DNA of 43,172 nt, taken from assembly GCA_025363655.1 (NCBI GenBank), contig JANYDK010000045.1:1-43172 (forward strand), read 5' to 3'. The notes beneath the pieces are model-generated. The model ran no database searches, was not told where the DNA came from, and worked only from the letters and a program-made list of their open reading frames with translations. The position numbers were made by a program, and so were the translations under genes. This document shows positions 34,613 through 42,755 of this stretch, in pieces. This stretch comes from Deltaproteobacteria bacterium (GTDB lineage: Bacteria > Myxococcota_A > Polyangia > Polyangiales > JADJMO01). The stretch's first letter is position 1. The number at the start of each line of letters is the position of its first letter.

Positions 34613-35224
34613 ATGCGTCGCATCGCTCTCGGCTTCCTCGGATCGCTCTTCATCGCTGCGTGCGGCGGATCGGTCGAAGACGCGAAGGGAACCGCGACGG
34701 CCGACACGGGGACGTCTTCCGAGACGGCGACGACTCTCGACGTGCACCCGGGTGATCCGCCGACCCCCGGCGAGGTCTCGATCGCCGACCCGCCTCCCAC
34801 GCCTGGCAAGCCGGTGTTCGACGAGAAGGTGGTGCACTTGCGCCTCGCCAAGGTGAACCTCGGTGGCGCGCCTTGGTGCACGCCCGAGTTCCGAAGTGTC
34901 GACTACGATCGTTCGACGATGAAAATGTCGTGGCCGGGCTGCGCGTCCGCCGACGGCGATGCGGGGCGGGGGACGCCCTATCCGAGCGTCGAGCGCCTGC
35001 TCACTCCCGACGAAGCGGTGAAGATCGAGATCGCGCTCCACGCACTGACGTGGCGCGATCCGCCCCCCTGCGGTAGCTACGATGGCCGCGAATACTTCCT
35101 CACGACCACCTCGAGTGACGGCGACGAGCAGAAATACAGCGCGTACGACATCAACTGCACCCACTACCGAGTGGCGCCCGGCATCGTCGATCTCTACGCG
35201 CTCTTCGAAGCCTTCCGAGGATGA
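34613..35224 (+). CDS. Lipoprotein, hypothetical
   Basis: A 203-residue protein starting MRRIALGFLGSLFIAAC, a canonical lipoprotein signal with lipidated C17. A Thr/Pro/Asp-rich linker (about 20-70) leads to a compact domain with four further Cys (APWCTPE, WPGCAS, PPPCGSYDG, DINCTHY), probably two disulfides. In-frame ATGs at 34571 and 34595 are possible; 34613 gives the most typical signal peptide. The divergent region in front (34320-34612, 293 bases) shows no gene. Function unknown. Confidence 0.72.
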   Translation: MRRIALGFLGSLFIAACGGSVEDAKGTATADTGTSSETATTLDVHPGDPPTPGEVSIADPPPTPGKPVFDEKVVHLRLAKVNLGGAPWCTPEFRSVDYDRSTMKMSWPGCASADGDAGRGTPYPSVERLLTPDEAVKIEIALHALTWRDPPPCGSYDGREYFLTTTSSDGDEQKYSAYDINCTHYRVAPGIVDLYALFEAFRG

Positions 35225-35276
35225 GTCGCGTCAGCGAATGGCCACCCAACCAACCGTCGGGCTCAGGCTCGGCTGC

Positions 35277-35765
35277 TCACTTCTTCTTCTTCGCCTTGGT
35301 CGCAAAGAGGCAATCGTCGCCTGCCACGTCGCAGTACTTCTCCGCGTCGTCGGTCCACTCGCAGTCCTTGCCTTTGGGGAAGCCGACGCTGCGCATCTCG
35401 CCGACATCGAGGTTGGCATTCACTTCCTCGCCGAGGGTCATGAAGCTGACGTTGGCGACCGTATTCGCGTCCTTCGCGCCGACCACCACGTTGGCGTCGG
35501 TGCACTTCATCAAGAGGTCGTAGCCGGAAGCGCTCACCGACTTCTCGAAGGCCTTCTTCAGATCGGGGACGGTCGCCTTGTAGAAGAGCATCATCCCGCC
35601 CGCGCGCCCCGGCGAGGCTTCGATGGGAATCGCCTTGCGTAACCCTTCTTCCGGCACGAGCGACTTGTACTCGTCGGGCACCTTCGGCTTGCACCCGGTC
35701 GTCGCGGCTGCACAGACGACGAGGCACGAGAAGGTGAAGGAGAGGGCGAGTCGCGGGGAGAACAT
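35277..35765 (-). CDS. Lipoprotein, hypothetical
   Basis: A 162-residue protein with signal peptide residues 1-24 and a lipobox-like TTGC (C25). The mature part begins KPKVPDEYKSLVPEEG, carries a helical segment with ATVPDLKKAFEKSVSASGYDLLMKC, and ends with a basic KAKKKK tail. Four Cys in the C-terminal half (LMKC, DCEW, YCDV, DCLF) suggest disulfides. No family is recognised. It is convergent with the preceding lipoprotein gene (52 bases between them). Confidence 0.7.
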   Translation of the reverse strand: MFSPRLALSFTFSCLVVCAAATTGCKPKVPDEYKSLVPEEGLRKAIPIEASPGRAGGMMLFYKATVPDLKKAFEKSVSASGYDLLMKCTDANVVVGAKDANTVANVSFMTLGEEVNANLDVGEMRSVGFPKGKDCEWTDDAEKYCDVAGDDCLFATKAKKKK

Positions 35766-35954
35766 CCGAAGGGCTCCGATCGTCCGCCGGGTAGGAGGCG
35801 GGCGCACGCACTGACGGACCAAGCGACGACTTATTCATGCGACGAAACGCCCACGAAACATGAGGCGGATCACGCTGCGTCTGCCCTGAACACTTCGCCC
35901 CTTCGAGCACGGATTCGCTCGACGTCACGAGACGATCGAGGCAAGGTCGCGCCC

Positions 35955-36638
35955 ATGCGCACTTCGACTTTCGCCTCGGTTCTTCTCGCGTGCTCCGTCG
36001 GTGTCGTCGGCCTCGTCGGCTGCGGCTCCGATTCCGGCGGTGATGGCACCGGCGACGACTCGTCCGTCACCGTCGACACCGCGGGCGGCGACGACACCGG
36101 GTCGAAGGACACGGGCGCGAAGGACAGCGCAGTCCCGACCGACACTGCGCCCGACGGCACGCCTGGCGATGCGCCGGCAGACTCGGCCGTCGATGGAACG
36201 GCGGATGCGACGGACGCGAGCGATGTGGCCGACGTCGGCACGGACGCGACCGATGGTTCGAGCGATGTCGCGACCGACGCAGCAGCCGATGCGACCGACG
36301 CGACCGACGCGAAAGACGCCGCCGATGCGACGCCCGCCGACACGGCAGATGCAACCCCGGCCGACGCTGCCGACGCGAGTGACGCAGCGAGTGATGCGGA
36401 CACCGGCACGACGACGTCGTGCAAGCATTCTTCGGATTGCGCGGGACTCGGAACGTCGTTCAAATGCCAATTCAAGCTCGGTGATTGCGCGACTGACGCG
36501 TCGGGTGTCTGTGTTAACCCGGGGACCTGTCCGGGCAGCGGTGTCTTCTGCTCGTGTGGTGGCAGCTCGCTCTCGACCAGTGAGTGCCAAGCAGCAAAGG
36601 ACGGCGTGCGCCTCGATCATGCTGGGAAGTGCTTCTGA
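35955..36638 (+). CDS. Asp/Ala/Thr-repeat lipoprotein with Cys-rich C-terminus
   Basis: A 227-residue protein with a lipoprotein signal (GLVGC, C23). Residues about 25-155 are a low-complexity stalk of Asp, Ala, Thr, Ser and Gly with repeated DATDA/DTADA units. The last 70 residues form a Cys-rich domain (CKHSSDCAGLGTSFKC, GDCATDASGVCVNPGTC, FCSCGG). This design, an acidic disordered stalk from the membrane carrying a disulfide-bonded head, is common among myxobacterial surface lipoproteins. Convergent with the RCC1 gene; 13 bases separate the stops. Confidence 0.78.
   Translation: MRTSTFASVLLACSVGVVGLVGCGSDSGGDGTGDDSSVTVDTAGGDDTGSKDTGAKDSAVPTDTAPDGTPGDAPADSAVDGTADATDASDVADVGTDATDGSSDVATDAAADATDATDAKDAADATPADTADATPADAADASDAASDADTGTTTSCKHSSDCAGLGTSFKCQFKLGDCATDASGVCVNPGTCPGSGVFCSCGGSSLSTSECQAAKDGVRLDHAGKCF
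36040..36412 (+). repeat. Low-complexity GAC/GCG repeat coding for the acidic stalk
   Basis: The stretch is dominated by GAC, GCG, GCC and ACG codons in near-repeats such as GCGACCGACGC. It encodes the Asp/Ala/Thr stalk of the lipoprotein. Replication slippage could change its length in frame. It also produces long artificial open frames on the other strand. Confidence 0.75.
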
Positions 36639-36651
36639 GTTGAAGATCCTG

Positions 36652-38610
36652 CTAAGGCCAAAGGACCTCTGACGGCGTCGAATGAGCACTCAGGGTGCCG
36701 TCACCCATCGCGACGCTGCTGCTACCCCAGCAGAAAGCGCTTCTGCTGGTCGTGAAACACGCGACGGATTCGAGAAGGATTGTCGTGAGATCTTGTGCAC
36801 CTGCCAGCTCGGGCGCGATCGTCGGACTGTCGGAGGTGCTCGACGTCAGGCCGGCTTGCTTGCTCCAGCAAAGAATCTCTGCCGTCGTCTTCTTGCGCGC
36901 GCATCCAAAGAAGTCCGTCATCCAGATTTTGTCGAACGCCGGCAGCACCGGGAGCGCCCCGCCGGGACGATCGACACGGGTACCATCCCCAAGACAGGCA
37001 CCGTCATTTTCTCCCCAGCAGCGCGCGCTAGTACCGCCGATGATTAGGCAAGTCTGATTGCCCTGCGAGACGAGGGCAGTGCCACTATCGAAGGTCGCAC
37101 GGCTCGGCGAATAGTGAGGCGTCTTCGTTCCGTCGCCGAGCTGATAGAGTGAGTTGTCACCCCAGCACATGGGAAGACCATCCTCCAGTGCGCACGAGTG
37201 CCCTTGGCCGATGGCGACGTCGGTTGCGTGCGTATAAGGCATAACGCGCGTAACGCCCTTGACCGAACCGTCCGCTGTGCCGGTTCCGATCGCGCCGTAG
37301 TCTGGACCCCAACAGTAGACTTGCCCGACAGATGTGAGCGCACAGATATGCTCGGCCTGGCTTCCGACCATCTTTGCGACCGAGCTGATTCCGGGAAGAA
37401 GTGTCGGGGTTAGAATGTCGGAGTGCCCGTCGCCAATGGTCGAAAGGTATGTTCCAGATCCCCAACAATAGACGTTTTTGGCCGAGTTTACGCCGCACGC
37501 GAAGCGCTCACCACCGGCGATCTGTGTGAAGCCGACGAGCGCCGCAACACGAACAGGAGTTGTACGATTGGCGTGGTCTCCGAGCGCGAGCTGGGCGTTG
37601 TCGTTCTTTCCCCATGCGTAGACATTTCCATCTGACGTAGTCGCGAAGAAGGCTGCGCCAGCGGCACTGAGTTTCGTTACCGTCACGCACGAGCCACCTG
37701 CACACGCTATCGGACAGGTGTCAGAGTCGACAAACTTCGATCGATCAGCTGCGCATGTCTGGACGACCTTCGACGAAGAAGGCGAACACCGAGTATCCGC
37801 GACTGCGCACGCAATACACGCTCCTCCCGGATCGCAGCTCGCGCCGCCTGCACACGCGCCGCCGAGCGAGCCGCATGTGATGGAGCCGCCGCAGCCGTCG
37901 GGAACAGTGCCGCACACTCGAGTGCCGCACGCGCCCGATGGCTTGCAACCGCAGAAGCCGGCCGTGCCGCCGCCGCCGCAACTCTGAGGCGATGTGCAAC
38001 CAGGGCAGGAGAGTGTGCCCGTTCCACAACCGTTGTCGGTAGTACCACATCTCCCTGGCGGGCACGTCGTGGCAGGACTGCACGTCGTCTCGCACTTGTT
38101 TGTCGTGTCGTTGCAGGTCTTGCCGCCTGTGCAGATCGGGCAGGCGAACGTCCCGCCACAGCCGTCTGTCACGGTGCCGCATTCGAGGCCGGCCGGGCAC
38201 GCCGTGATCGGCTTGCATAGGCAGGTGTGTGAAGCCGCGTCGCAGGTCTTGTCGGATGCGCAGCCAGGGCAATCGATCGTCGCGCCGCAGCCGTTACTGA
38301 TCTTGCCACAGGCAGTGGCTGGACACGCGATCGGCACGCAGGAGTCCGCATCGCCCATATCGGAGGCGTCGCCAAGTGCGCTGTCACTCGTTTCGGCGTC
38401 ACTGTGGGTATCGGCCGAGGAATCAACGGCCGTTTCGCCCGCACTGGTATCCTCGCCGCCGTCATAGTCGTCGCAGCGCGTGTAGTCCTCGGCGCACGCG
38501 GTCGGGAAGTCAGTATTCCTGCAGCCAGTGAGCGCGAGGGTCGAGGAAGTCAGCGCGATTGCTGCAAGGATACGGGCGAGGGCAGGCAAGGTGAGGCGGG
38601 CGATGGGCAT
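36652..38610 (-). CDS. RCC1-repeat lipoprotein with Cys-rich modules
   Basis: A 652-residue secreted lipoprotein: signal peptide residues 1-29, lipobox ALTGC (C30). After an Asp/Ser/Thr stalk (about 40-85) come four Cys-rich modules (about 90-260) built on CGxxxDGCGGxxxCPxC (CGKISNGCGATIDCPGC, CGTVTDGCGGTFACPIC, CGTTDNGCGTGTLSCPGC, CGTVPDGCGGSITC). The C-terminal half (about 305-652) is an RCC1-like beta-propeller with GNVYAWGKNDNAQLALGD, GGERFACGV, VYCWG, GQGHSCALEDG and CWGDNSLYQLGDGT. Secreted RCC1 propellers are abundant in Myxococcota; ligand unknown. G+C is lower than that of neighbours (35 of 60 bases from 37381). Start 38610 is set by the signal peptide; the frame is open further upstream. 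Confidence 0.85.
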   Translation of the reverse strand: MPIARLTLPALARILAAIALTSSTLALTGCRNTDFPTACAEDYTRCDDYDGGEDTSAGETAVDSSADTHSDAETSDSALGDASDMGDADSCVPIACPATACGKISNGCGATIDCPGCASDKTCDAASHTCLCKPITACPAGLECGTVTDGCGGTFACPICTGGKTCNDTTNKCETTCSPATTCPPGRCGTTDNGCGTGTLSCPGCTSPQSCGGGGTAGFCGCKPSGACGTRVCGTVPDGCGGSITCGSLGGACAGGASCDPGGACIACAVADTRCSPSSSKVVQTCAADRSKFVDSDTCPIACAGGSCVTVTKLSAAGAAFFATTSDGNVYAWGKNDNAQLALGDHANRTTPVRVAALVGFTQIAGGERFACGVNSAKNVYCWGSGTYLSTIGDGHSDILTPTLLPGISSVAKMVGSQAEHICALTSVGQVYCWGPDYGAIGTGTADGSVKGVTRVMPYTHATDVAIGQGHSCALEDGLPMCWGDNSLYQLGDGTKTPHYSPSRATFDSGTALVSQGNQTCLIIGGTSARCWGENDGACLGDGTRVDRPGGALPVLPAFDKIWMTDFFGCARKKTTAEILCWSKQAGLTSSTSDSPTIAPELAGAQDLTTILLESVACFTTSRSAFCWGSSSVAMGDGTLSAHSTPSEVLWP

Positions 38611-38997
38611 CTGGGATCCAGGTGGAAGCTTGTTGGTGGGAGGGGGATTTCCAAGGCAAGGGCCTAGCGCGCTACGTGCCTGCGACACGCTAGCCGCACG
38701 CGGCCGCCGCGTGTTGGCGCTCACCCTGCGGGTGCTCCCGTCTCCAAGATGACGACTCACCCTAGGCGGGTACCAGGCGCTTGCCAACTTGCGACGAGGG
38801 TTGAGGTCGCCACCCGCGAGCACCATTTGAAGGGCGCCTTTGGGGGTCTGGGGGTTGTTCGACGTTAGAGCCGCCACCTCCGGGTGCAACAGCGTGTAGG
38901 CCGTGAATAGGAGCTTGTCGGGCGACCTGCCCGCGAAGTTTGATCCGTTTCTCGTCGTCGCCGCGCTCGTGAATGATCCGCATCCGTCTCGCTACCT
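38611..38997. other. Intergenic region without a recognised gene
   Basis: These 387 bases lie between the divergent RCC1 gene and the following plus-strand gene. The minus-strand frame of the RCC1 gene stays open to 38889 and reads GGDLNPRRKLASAWYPPR and similar, which has no signal peptide or fold that I recognise. A GGTTGAGGTC stretch recalls a tRNA T-arm but lacks the conserved TTC and does not fold as one. Promoters for both flanking genes must be here, but no sigma-70-like pair is convincing. Confidence 0.5.
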
Positions 38998-40107
38998 ATG
39001 TCCGTCATGGCGTGTCGCCGCGGGACGAGGGTGGCGATCAGCGTCGTCACGACGATGCTCTGTGTGCTCGCCGCAGCTGGCGACGTCGCGGCCGAGGAGC
39101 ATCCACCGGTCACGGCGTCGCTCGGTTGGGTGCGTCTCCCAGGCGCCGAGAGCTGCATCACCTCGCGCGAGCTCGCGAAGCGGGTCGAGGGCAGCCTCGG
39201 TAGGCCGGCGTTGGTCTCGGCGTCGCAGGGAGATCTCGCGATCGAGGCGCGCGTCGAGCCGGGCAAGTCAGGCAAGTCGGGCAAGCCGGAATCGTGGAAG
39301 GTAACCCTCGTCACGACGCCGCACGATGGCACCGCGACCGGCACGCGAGAGCTGAAAATCACGGGTGAATCGTGTTCGGCGATCGACGAGCCGGTCGCCC
39401 TCGCGCTGGCGATCACCATCGATCCCGAGGCCGCGCTCGCGCCCAAGCTCGACGCGCCGAAGCCACCGCTCGCGACGCCACCGCCGGTGCTCGCGGCGGC
39501 GATCGTTGCGCCGGCTGCCCCCAAGGTCATCGTGCGTGACGAGCGCGTCTTCGTCCCCGTGCCCGCGAAGGCTCCCGACGTCGAAGGCGATCTTCGCATC
39601 GCCCCGCAGCTCGCCGTCGGTCTGCTCCCGCACGCGGCGCTCGGTCTCGAGCTCGGCGCATCGCTGAAGACCGCATTCGCCTGGCCGATCGAGCTCTCGG
39701 GCGGCATTCTCACCGACTCGCAGACCCACGGAAGCGACGGAGGAGCCGTCTTCTCCCTCGGCTACGGCGCGCTCGCCCTCTGTCCGACCACCCAGCGGGC
39801 GACGAGCGATCCATTCTGGATTTCCGCATGTGTCGGCGCGCAGGGCGGGGTCATGCGCGGGCGCGGCTTCGGCTACGACCAGCCCGCCGACAGCTCTGCC
39901 TCGTGGGTCGCCACCTTCGGCGACGTACGTCTCTCGGCGCGTCTCACCGGGCCTCTCTTCGCGCAGATCGGCGCCGGACTTCTGGCGGCCATCGTGCGGC
40001 CGCGCTTCACCTACGTCGCGGCCGACGGCAAACCGGTCGACGTCTTCCAAGAGTCCTCGATCGCCGGCCGTTTCCAACTCTCGCTCGGCTTTCACTTTTC
40101 GTCATAA
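38998..40107 (+). CDS. Secreted envelope protein of the ECF sigma locus, hypothetical
   Basis: A 369-residue protein with a signal peptide (TRVAISVVTTMLCVLAAAG, cleavage near VAAEE). Residues 35-145 form a soluble domain with two Cys (ESCITSRE, GESCSA). A Pro/Ala-rich linker (about 155-185) follows. The C-terminal half reads as amphipathic beta strands (LRIAPQLAVGLLPHAALGLELG, DVRLSARLTGPLFAQIGAG) ending FQLSLGFHFSS, the aromatic end of an outer-membrane barrel. I infer an outer-membrane protein. Similar genes commonly precede ECF sigma genes in myxobacteria. Its stop codon lies inside the regulatory motif at 40102-40130. Confidence 0.72.
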   Translation: MSVMACRRGTRVAISVVTTMLCVLAAAGDVAAEEHPPVTASLGWVRLPGAESCITSRELAKRVEGSLGRPALVSASQGDLAIEARVEPGKSGKSGKPESWKVTLVTTPHDGTATGTRELKITGESCSAIDEPVALALAITIDPEAALAPKLDAPKPPLATPPPVLAAAIVAPAAPKVIVRDERVFVPVPAKAPDVEGDLRIAPQLAVGLLPHAALGLELGASLKTAFAWPIELSGGILTDSQTHGSDGGAVFSLGYGALALCPTTQRATSDPFWISACVGAQGGVMRGRGFGYDQPADSSASWVATFGDVRLSARLTGPLFAQIGAGLLAAIVRPRFTYVAADGKPVDVFQESSIAGRFQLSLGFHFSS

Positions 40108-40130
40108 ACGCTGCTCGCTGCAGGCATTGC
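40102..40130 (+). promoter_or_regulatory. Two-part promoter/operator motif, copy 1 (before the ECF sigma gene)
   Basis: TCATAAACGC, nine other bases, then CAGGCATTGC. The same 10+10 bases with the same spacing recur at 41487-41515. The geometry fits an ECF-type promoter (-35 around TAAACG, -10 around ATTGC, about 15 bases apart), which would allow sigma autoregulation. A repressor or activator site is the alternative. GGAG at 40137-40140 follows, 8 bases before a TTG that could start the sigma gene. Confidence 0.6.
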
Positions 40131-40211
40131 CACTTTGGAGCGAGCATTTTGGTCGAGTTGACGTCCAAGACGGGATTCCGCGCCGAGGCCGAGCTCGCCT
40201 CGCCGCCGCGC

Positions 40212-40733
40212 ATGCCCGCTCCCGCCCTCGACTTCTCCGTCGTCTACGAAGAGCAGGCGGCGTTCGTCTGGCGGTGCGTCCGTCGCCTCGGCGTGCGCGA
40301 GGCCGACGTCGCCGACGCGTCCCAAGAAGTCTTCCTCGTGGCGCACCGCAAGCTCGCTGAATTCCGACAAGGCACGAGCCTCCGTTCGTGGCTCTTCGCC
40401 ATTTGCATCCGGGTCGCCGCGGCCCATCGAAGACGCGCCTGGGTGCGCCGCGAGCGCGCCACCGACGCGGTCGCCGCCGAGGACGAAACGCCTGCAAATC
40501 AAGGCGAAGAGCTCGATCGAAAGCGCACCCGCGAGAAGCTCGACGCCATCCTCGATCGCCTCGACGACGACAAGCGCTCGGTCTTCGTGCTCTTCGAATT
40601 GGAAGAGACGTCGATGGCCGACGTCGCCGCCGCCGTCGGATGTCCGCTGCAAACGGCCTATTCGCGCTTGCACGCCGCGCGACGTCAGGTCGAAGCGGCC
40701 GTGCGTCGTCTTCACGAAGGAGGTTGGCCGTGA
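40212..40733 (+). CDS. ECF-type RNA polymerase sigma factor
   Basis: A sigma-70 family ECF factor of 173 residues from ATG 40212. Region 2 reads VYEEQAAFVWRCVRRLGV, ADVADASQEVFLVAHRKLAEF, SLRSWLFAICIRVAAAHRRR. Region 4 reads LDDDKRSVFVLFELEETSMADVAAAVGCP with the recognition helix LQTAYSRLHAARRQVEAAVR. A TTG at 40149 preceded by GGAG would add 21 residues and is a serious alternative start, because ATG 40212 has no ribosome site. It overlaps the next gene (GTGA), its presumed regulator, and has the two-part motif upstream. Confidence 0.92.
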   Translation: MPAPALDFSVVYEEQAAFVWRCVRRLGVREADVADASQEVFLVAHRKLAEFRQGTSLRSWLFAICIRVAAAHRRRAWVRRERATDAVAAEDETPANQGEELDRKRTREKLDAILDRLDDDKRSVFVLFELEETSMADVAAAVGCPLQTAYSRLHAARRQVEAAVRRLHEGGWP

Positions 40734-41476
40734 GCGACTCGACGACGCGCCGATGGCTCGATCCCTCGTCGGGGGCGACGCCGGGCATGCGTATGCTCTT
40801 GGAGAGCACCGCGCACGACGGTCCGACCGACGCAGAGCGCGCTGCGCTTCGTCGCAAGCTCGGCGAGGCCCTGGCGATCGTCCCCGCAGGTCCGCCGCCC
40901 TCGGCCGCGCCGTCTTCGACGCTGCGTCCGTGGATGTTCGCCCTGCTGGCGCTCCTGCTCGTCGGTGTCCTTGCGGCCCTCCTCGGTCGCCATCGTCTCG
41001 GTCTCGGCCCGCCGCCGCGCGTGCCAGAGCCGTTGCCTTCGGCAGCCATCACGCCATCCTCGTCGCCGCCCACGCCGACGACCGATCCATCGAAAAACAA
41101 GGCTCCGACCGCATCGGCATCGGCACCACCATCGGCAGCAACCTTGGCTTCGAGCCTCGCATCGACGACGGCTCCCAAGCCCACCGCATCGAATTCCACA
41201 TCGAGCGTCGAGGACGAGATCGCCCTCGTCAAGCGCGCCTACGCCGCACTTCGCAACGGTGATCCGCAGGGTGCGCTGCTCCTCGCCGGCGAGCACGCCA
41301 AGAAGTTCCCTGCGGGCATGCTCACCCAAGAACGGGAGGTCATCGCCATCGATGCGCTCGTTCGGCTCGGTCGCCGCGCCGAGGCCGTGCAGCGCGCCAA
41401 CGCCTTTCGCAAAGCGTTCCCGAGCTCGGCGCACTTGCGTCGCATCGACGTGCTCGTCGGCTCGAACGACGAGTGA
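40730..41476 (+). CDS. Membrane protein with cytoplasmic N-terminus and TPR-like C-terminus, presumed anti-sigma
   Basis: A 248-residue protein starting at a GTG with an excellent GAAGGAGG ribosome site. Residues 1-62 are a small cytoplasmic helical region (RRWLDPSSGATPGMRMLLES, ERAALRRKLGEAL). One transmembrane helix follows (WMFALLALLLVGVLAALLG), then a Pro/Ser/Thr/Ala-rich linker and a TPR-like domain (EDEIALVKRAYAALRNGDPQ, HAKKFPAG, AIDALVRLGRRAEAVQRANAF). A single-pass protein coupled to an ECF sigma is typically its anti-sigma or sensor. No zinc-binding anti-sigma motif (HxxxCxxC) is seen, so this is inference. Confidence 0.78.
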   Translation: MSDSTTRRWLDPSSGATPGMRMLLESTAHDGPTDAERAALRRKLGEALAIVPAGPPPSAAPSSTLRPWMFALLALLLVGVLAALLGRHRLGLGPPPRVPEPLPSAAITPSSSPPTPTTDPSKNKAPTASASAPPSAATLASSLASTTAPKPTASNSTSSVEDEIALVKRAYAALRNGDPQGALLLAGEHAKKFPAGMLTQEREVIAIDALVRLGRRAEAVQRANAFRKAFPSSAHLRRIDVLVGSNDE

Positions 41477-41486
41477 CACGAATGAA

Positions 41487-41515
41487 TCATAAACGCGAAG
41501 GCTGCCAGGCATTGC
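41487..41515 (+). promoter_or_regulatory. Two-part promoter/operator motif, copy 2 (before the Cys-rich lipoprotein gene)
   Basis: The second copy of TCATAAACGC-N9-CAGGCATTGC. It is wholly intergenic and ends 38 bases before the lipoprotein start. The spacers of the two copies differ, so only the two boxes are conserved, as expected for a promoter read by one sigma factor. The likely reader is the sigma encoded at 40212. Confidence 0.6.
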
Positions 41516-41553
41516 ACCTCCGAGACGCCAAACCCCGCAGACCGGAGCCGACC

Positions 41554-42660
41554 ATGACCTCATCGATTCGCAACGCGCCGTTCCTCCTCCTCGTCGGCTC
41601 GCTCTTCGTCGCATGCGCGCCCGAGTCGAGCGTCGGTCGCATGGACCCGCTCACCGACGACGCCGATGCGTCCGATGCGGCGCCCGACGTCGCGGCCTCC
41701 GACGCTGACTCCGACTCTGACTCTGGCGCAACCGATTCGTCGACGCCGGACGCCGACGTCGCCCCCTCGACGGGATGTGCCGCCTATGCCGCCGCCATTT
41801 GCGACAAATACGAATCGTGCTCGAAAACGAGCTTCAACGAGCTCTTCGGCAACGCCGCCAACTGTCGTACGCGCAACGCTCTCCTCTGCGAGATCCAAAT
41901 CAGCGCGCCCGACGACGGCATGAAGGGCGTGTCACTCGACGCGTGCAACGTCGCGCTCGTCGGCATGTCTTGCGACGATCTCTTCAACCAACGGCCGCCC
42001 AGCGCCTGCCGCATCGTCGGCGCGCGCACCACCGGCGCGGCGTGCACGTTCAACCCGCAGTGCGCGACCGGCTTCTGCAATCACGATCCCATCGACGCCG
42101 CCTGCGGAAAGTGTGCAGCGTTTCCCGCCGAAGGCGAACCGTGCGCGGCCACGACCTATTGCGGATACGGGCTCACCTGCGCAGGAACGGCTGCCGGACC
42201 GAAGCCGCGGGTGTGCGTGGTCCCGAAGAAGCTCGGTGACGCGTGCGACAACGTCGATGCCCCCTGCGCAGTGGGTCTCAGTTGCACGCTCGGCAAGTGC
42301 GGATCGCCCGCAAAACTGGCCGAATCGTGCAGCAGTCCCGAGGGCGCCAGCTTCCCTGCGTGCGACTCACTCGGCGGTTTCGAGTGCAACGCCACCTCCG
42401 GCGGTGGCGCGAAATGCTCGGCCGTCCAATTCGCGAAAATCGGCGCGACCTGCGGTATGACCACCTCCGGTCCGATGCACTGCAGCGGCGAAGCGTTCTG
42501 CAAGATGGCCAGCGGCGCAGCGACGGGCACCTGCACCGTCGATCACGCCGACGGCGAAGCCTGCGCCGGCTTCACCGCCTTCGGAGACCTCGACTGCCTC
42601 GTCGGCGCCAATTGCGTATCGGGCAAATGCGTCGTTCCTACCGGCAGCACGTGCCCGTGA
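41554..42660 (+). CDS. Cys-rich secreted lipoprotein (myxobacterial type)
   Basis: A 368-residue lipoprotein: signal peptide with SLFVAC (C21), then an Asp/Ala/Ser stalk (about 28-70). The long disulfide-rich domain has about 30 Cys in short-spaced patterns (GCAAYAAAICDKYESCSKT, CRIVGARTTGAACTFNPQC, GKCAAFPAEGEPC, YCGYGLTCAG, CDNVDAPCAVGLSCTLGKC). The repeated GxxCxxxxxCxxGLxCxxxxC units recall Dickkopf-like or EGF-like folds seen in many myxobacterial exported proteins. ATG 41554 has GGAG 6 bases upstream. It is downstream of the second regulatory motif, so it may be a target of the adjacent ECF sigma. Confidence 0.82.
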   Translation: MTSSIRNAPFLLLVGSLFVACAPESSVGRMDPLTDDADASDAAPDVAASDADSDSDSGATDSSTPDADVAPSTGCAAYAAAICDKYESCSKTSFNELFGNAANCRTRNALLCEIQISAPDDGMKGVSLDACNVALVGMSCDDLFNQRPPSACRIVGARTTGAACTFNPQCATGFCNHDPIDAACGKCAAFPAEGEPCAATTYCGYGLTCAGTAAGPKPRVCVVPKKLGDACDNVDAPCAVGLSCTLGKCGSPAKLAESCSSPEGASFPACDSLGGFECNATSGGGAKCSAVQFAKIGATCGMTTSGPMHCSGEAFCKMASGAATGTCTVDHADGEACAGFTAFGDLDCLVGANCVSGKCVVPTGSTCP

Positions 42661-42755
42661 CCTCACCGCTTTTTCGAGGCGCTCGCTTCCGCTCGGGCCC
42701 GGGCGCGAAGGGGGTTTAGGCGGTACGGCGCGCCCATTGCAACGATTCGTCGCCA

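Noticed and set aside
36040-36412. Possible CRISPR-like array
   Set aside because: The near-repeats are short, irregular and in frame with a coding sequence. There are no uniform repeats or spacers and no cas genes.
36067-36689. Arg/Ser/Val repeat proteins readable on either strand in the acidic stalk region
   Set aside because: Produced by the GAC/GCG repeat in the lipoprotein stalk. The Asp/Ala frame has the signal peptide and the Cys-rich head.
38780-38860. tRNA-like T-arm (GGTTGAGGTC) in the spacer
   Set aside because: The conserved TTC is missing and the only stem found (GCGAC/GTCGC) has a 10-base loop, so no cloverleaf forms.
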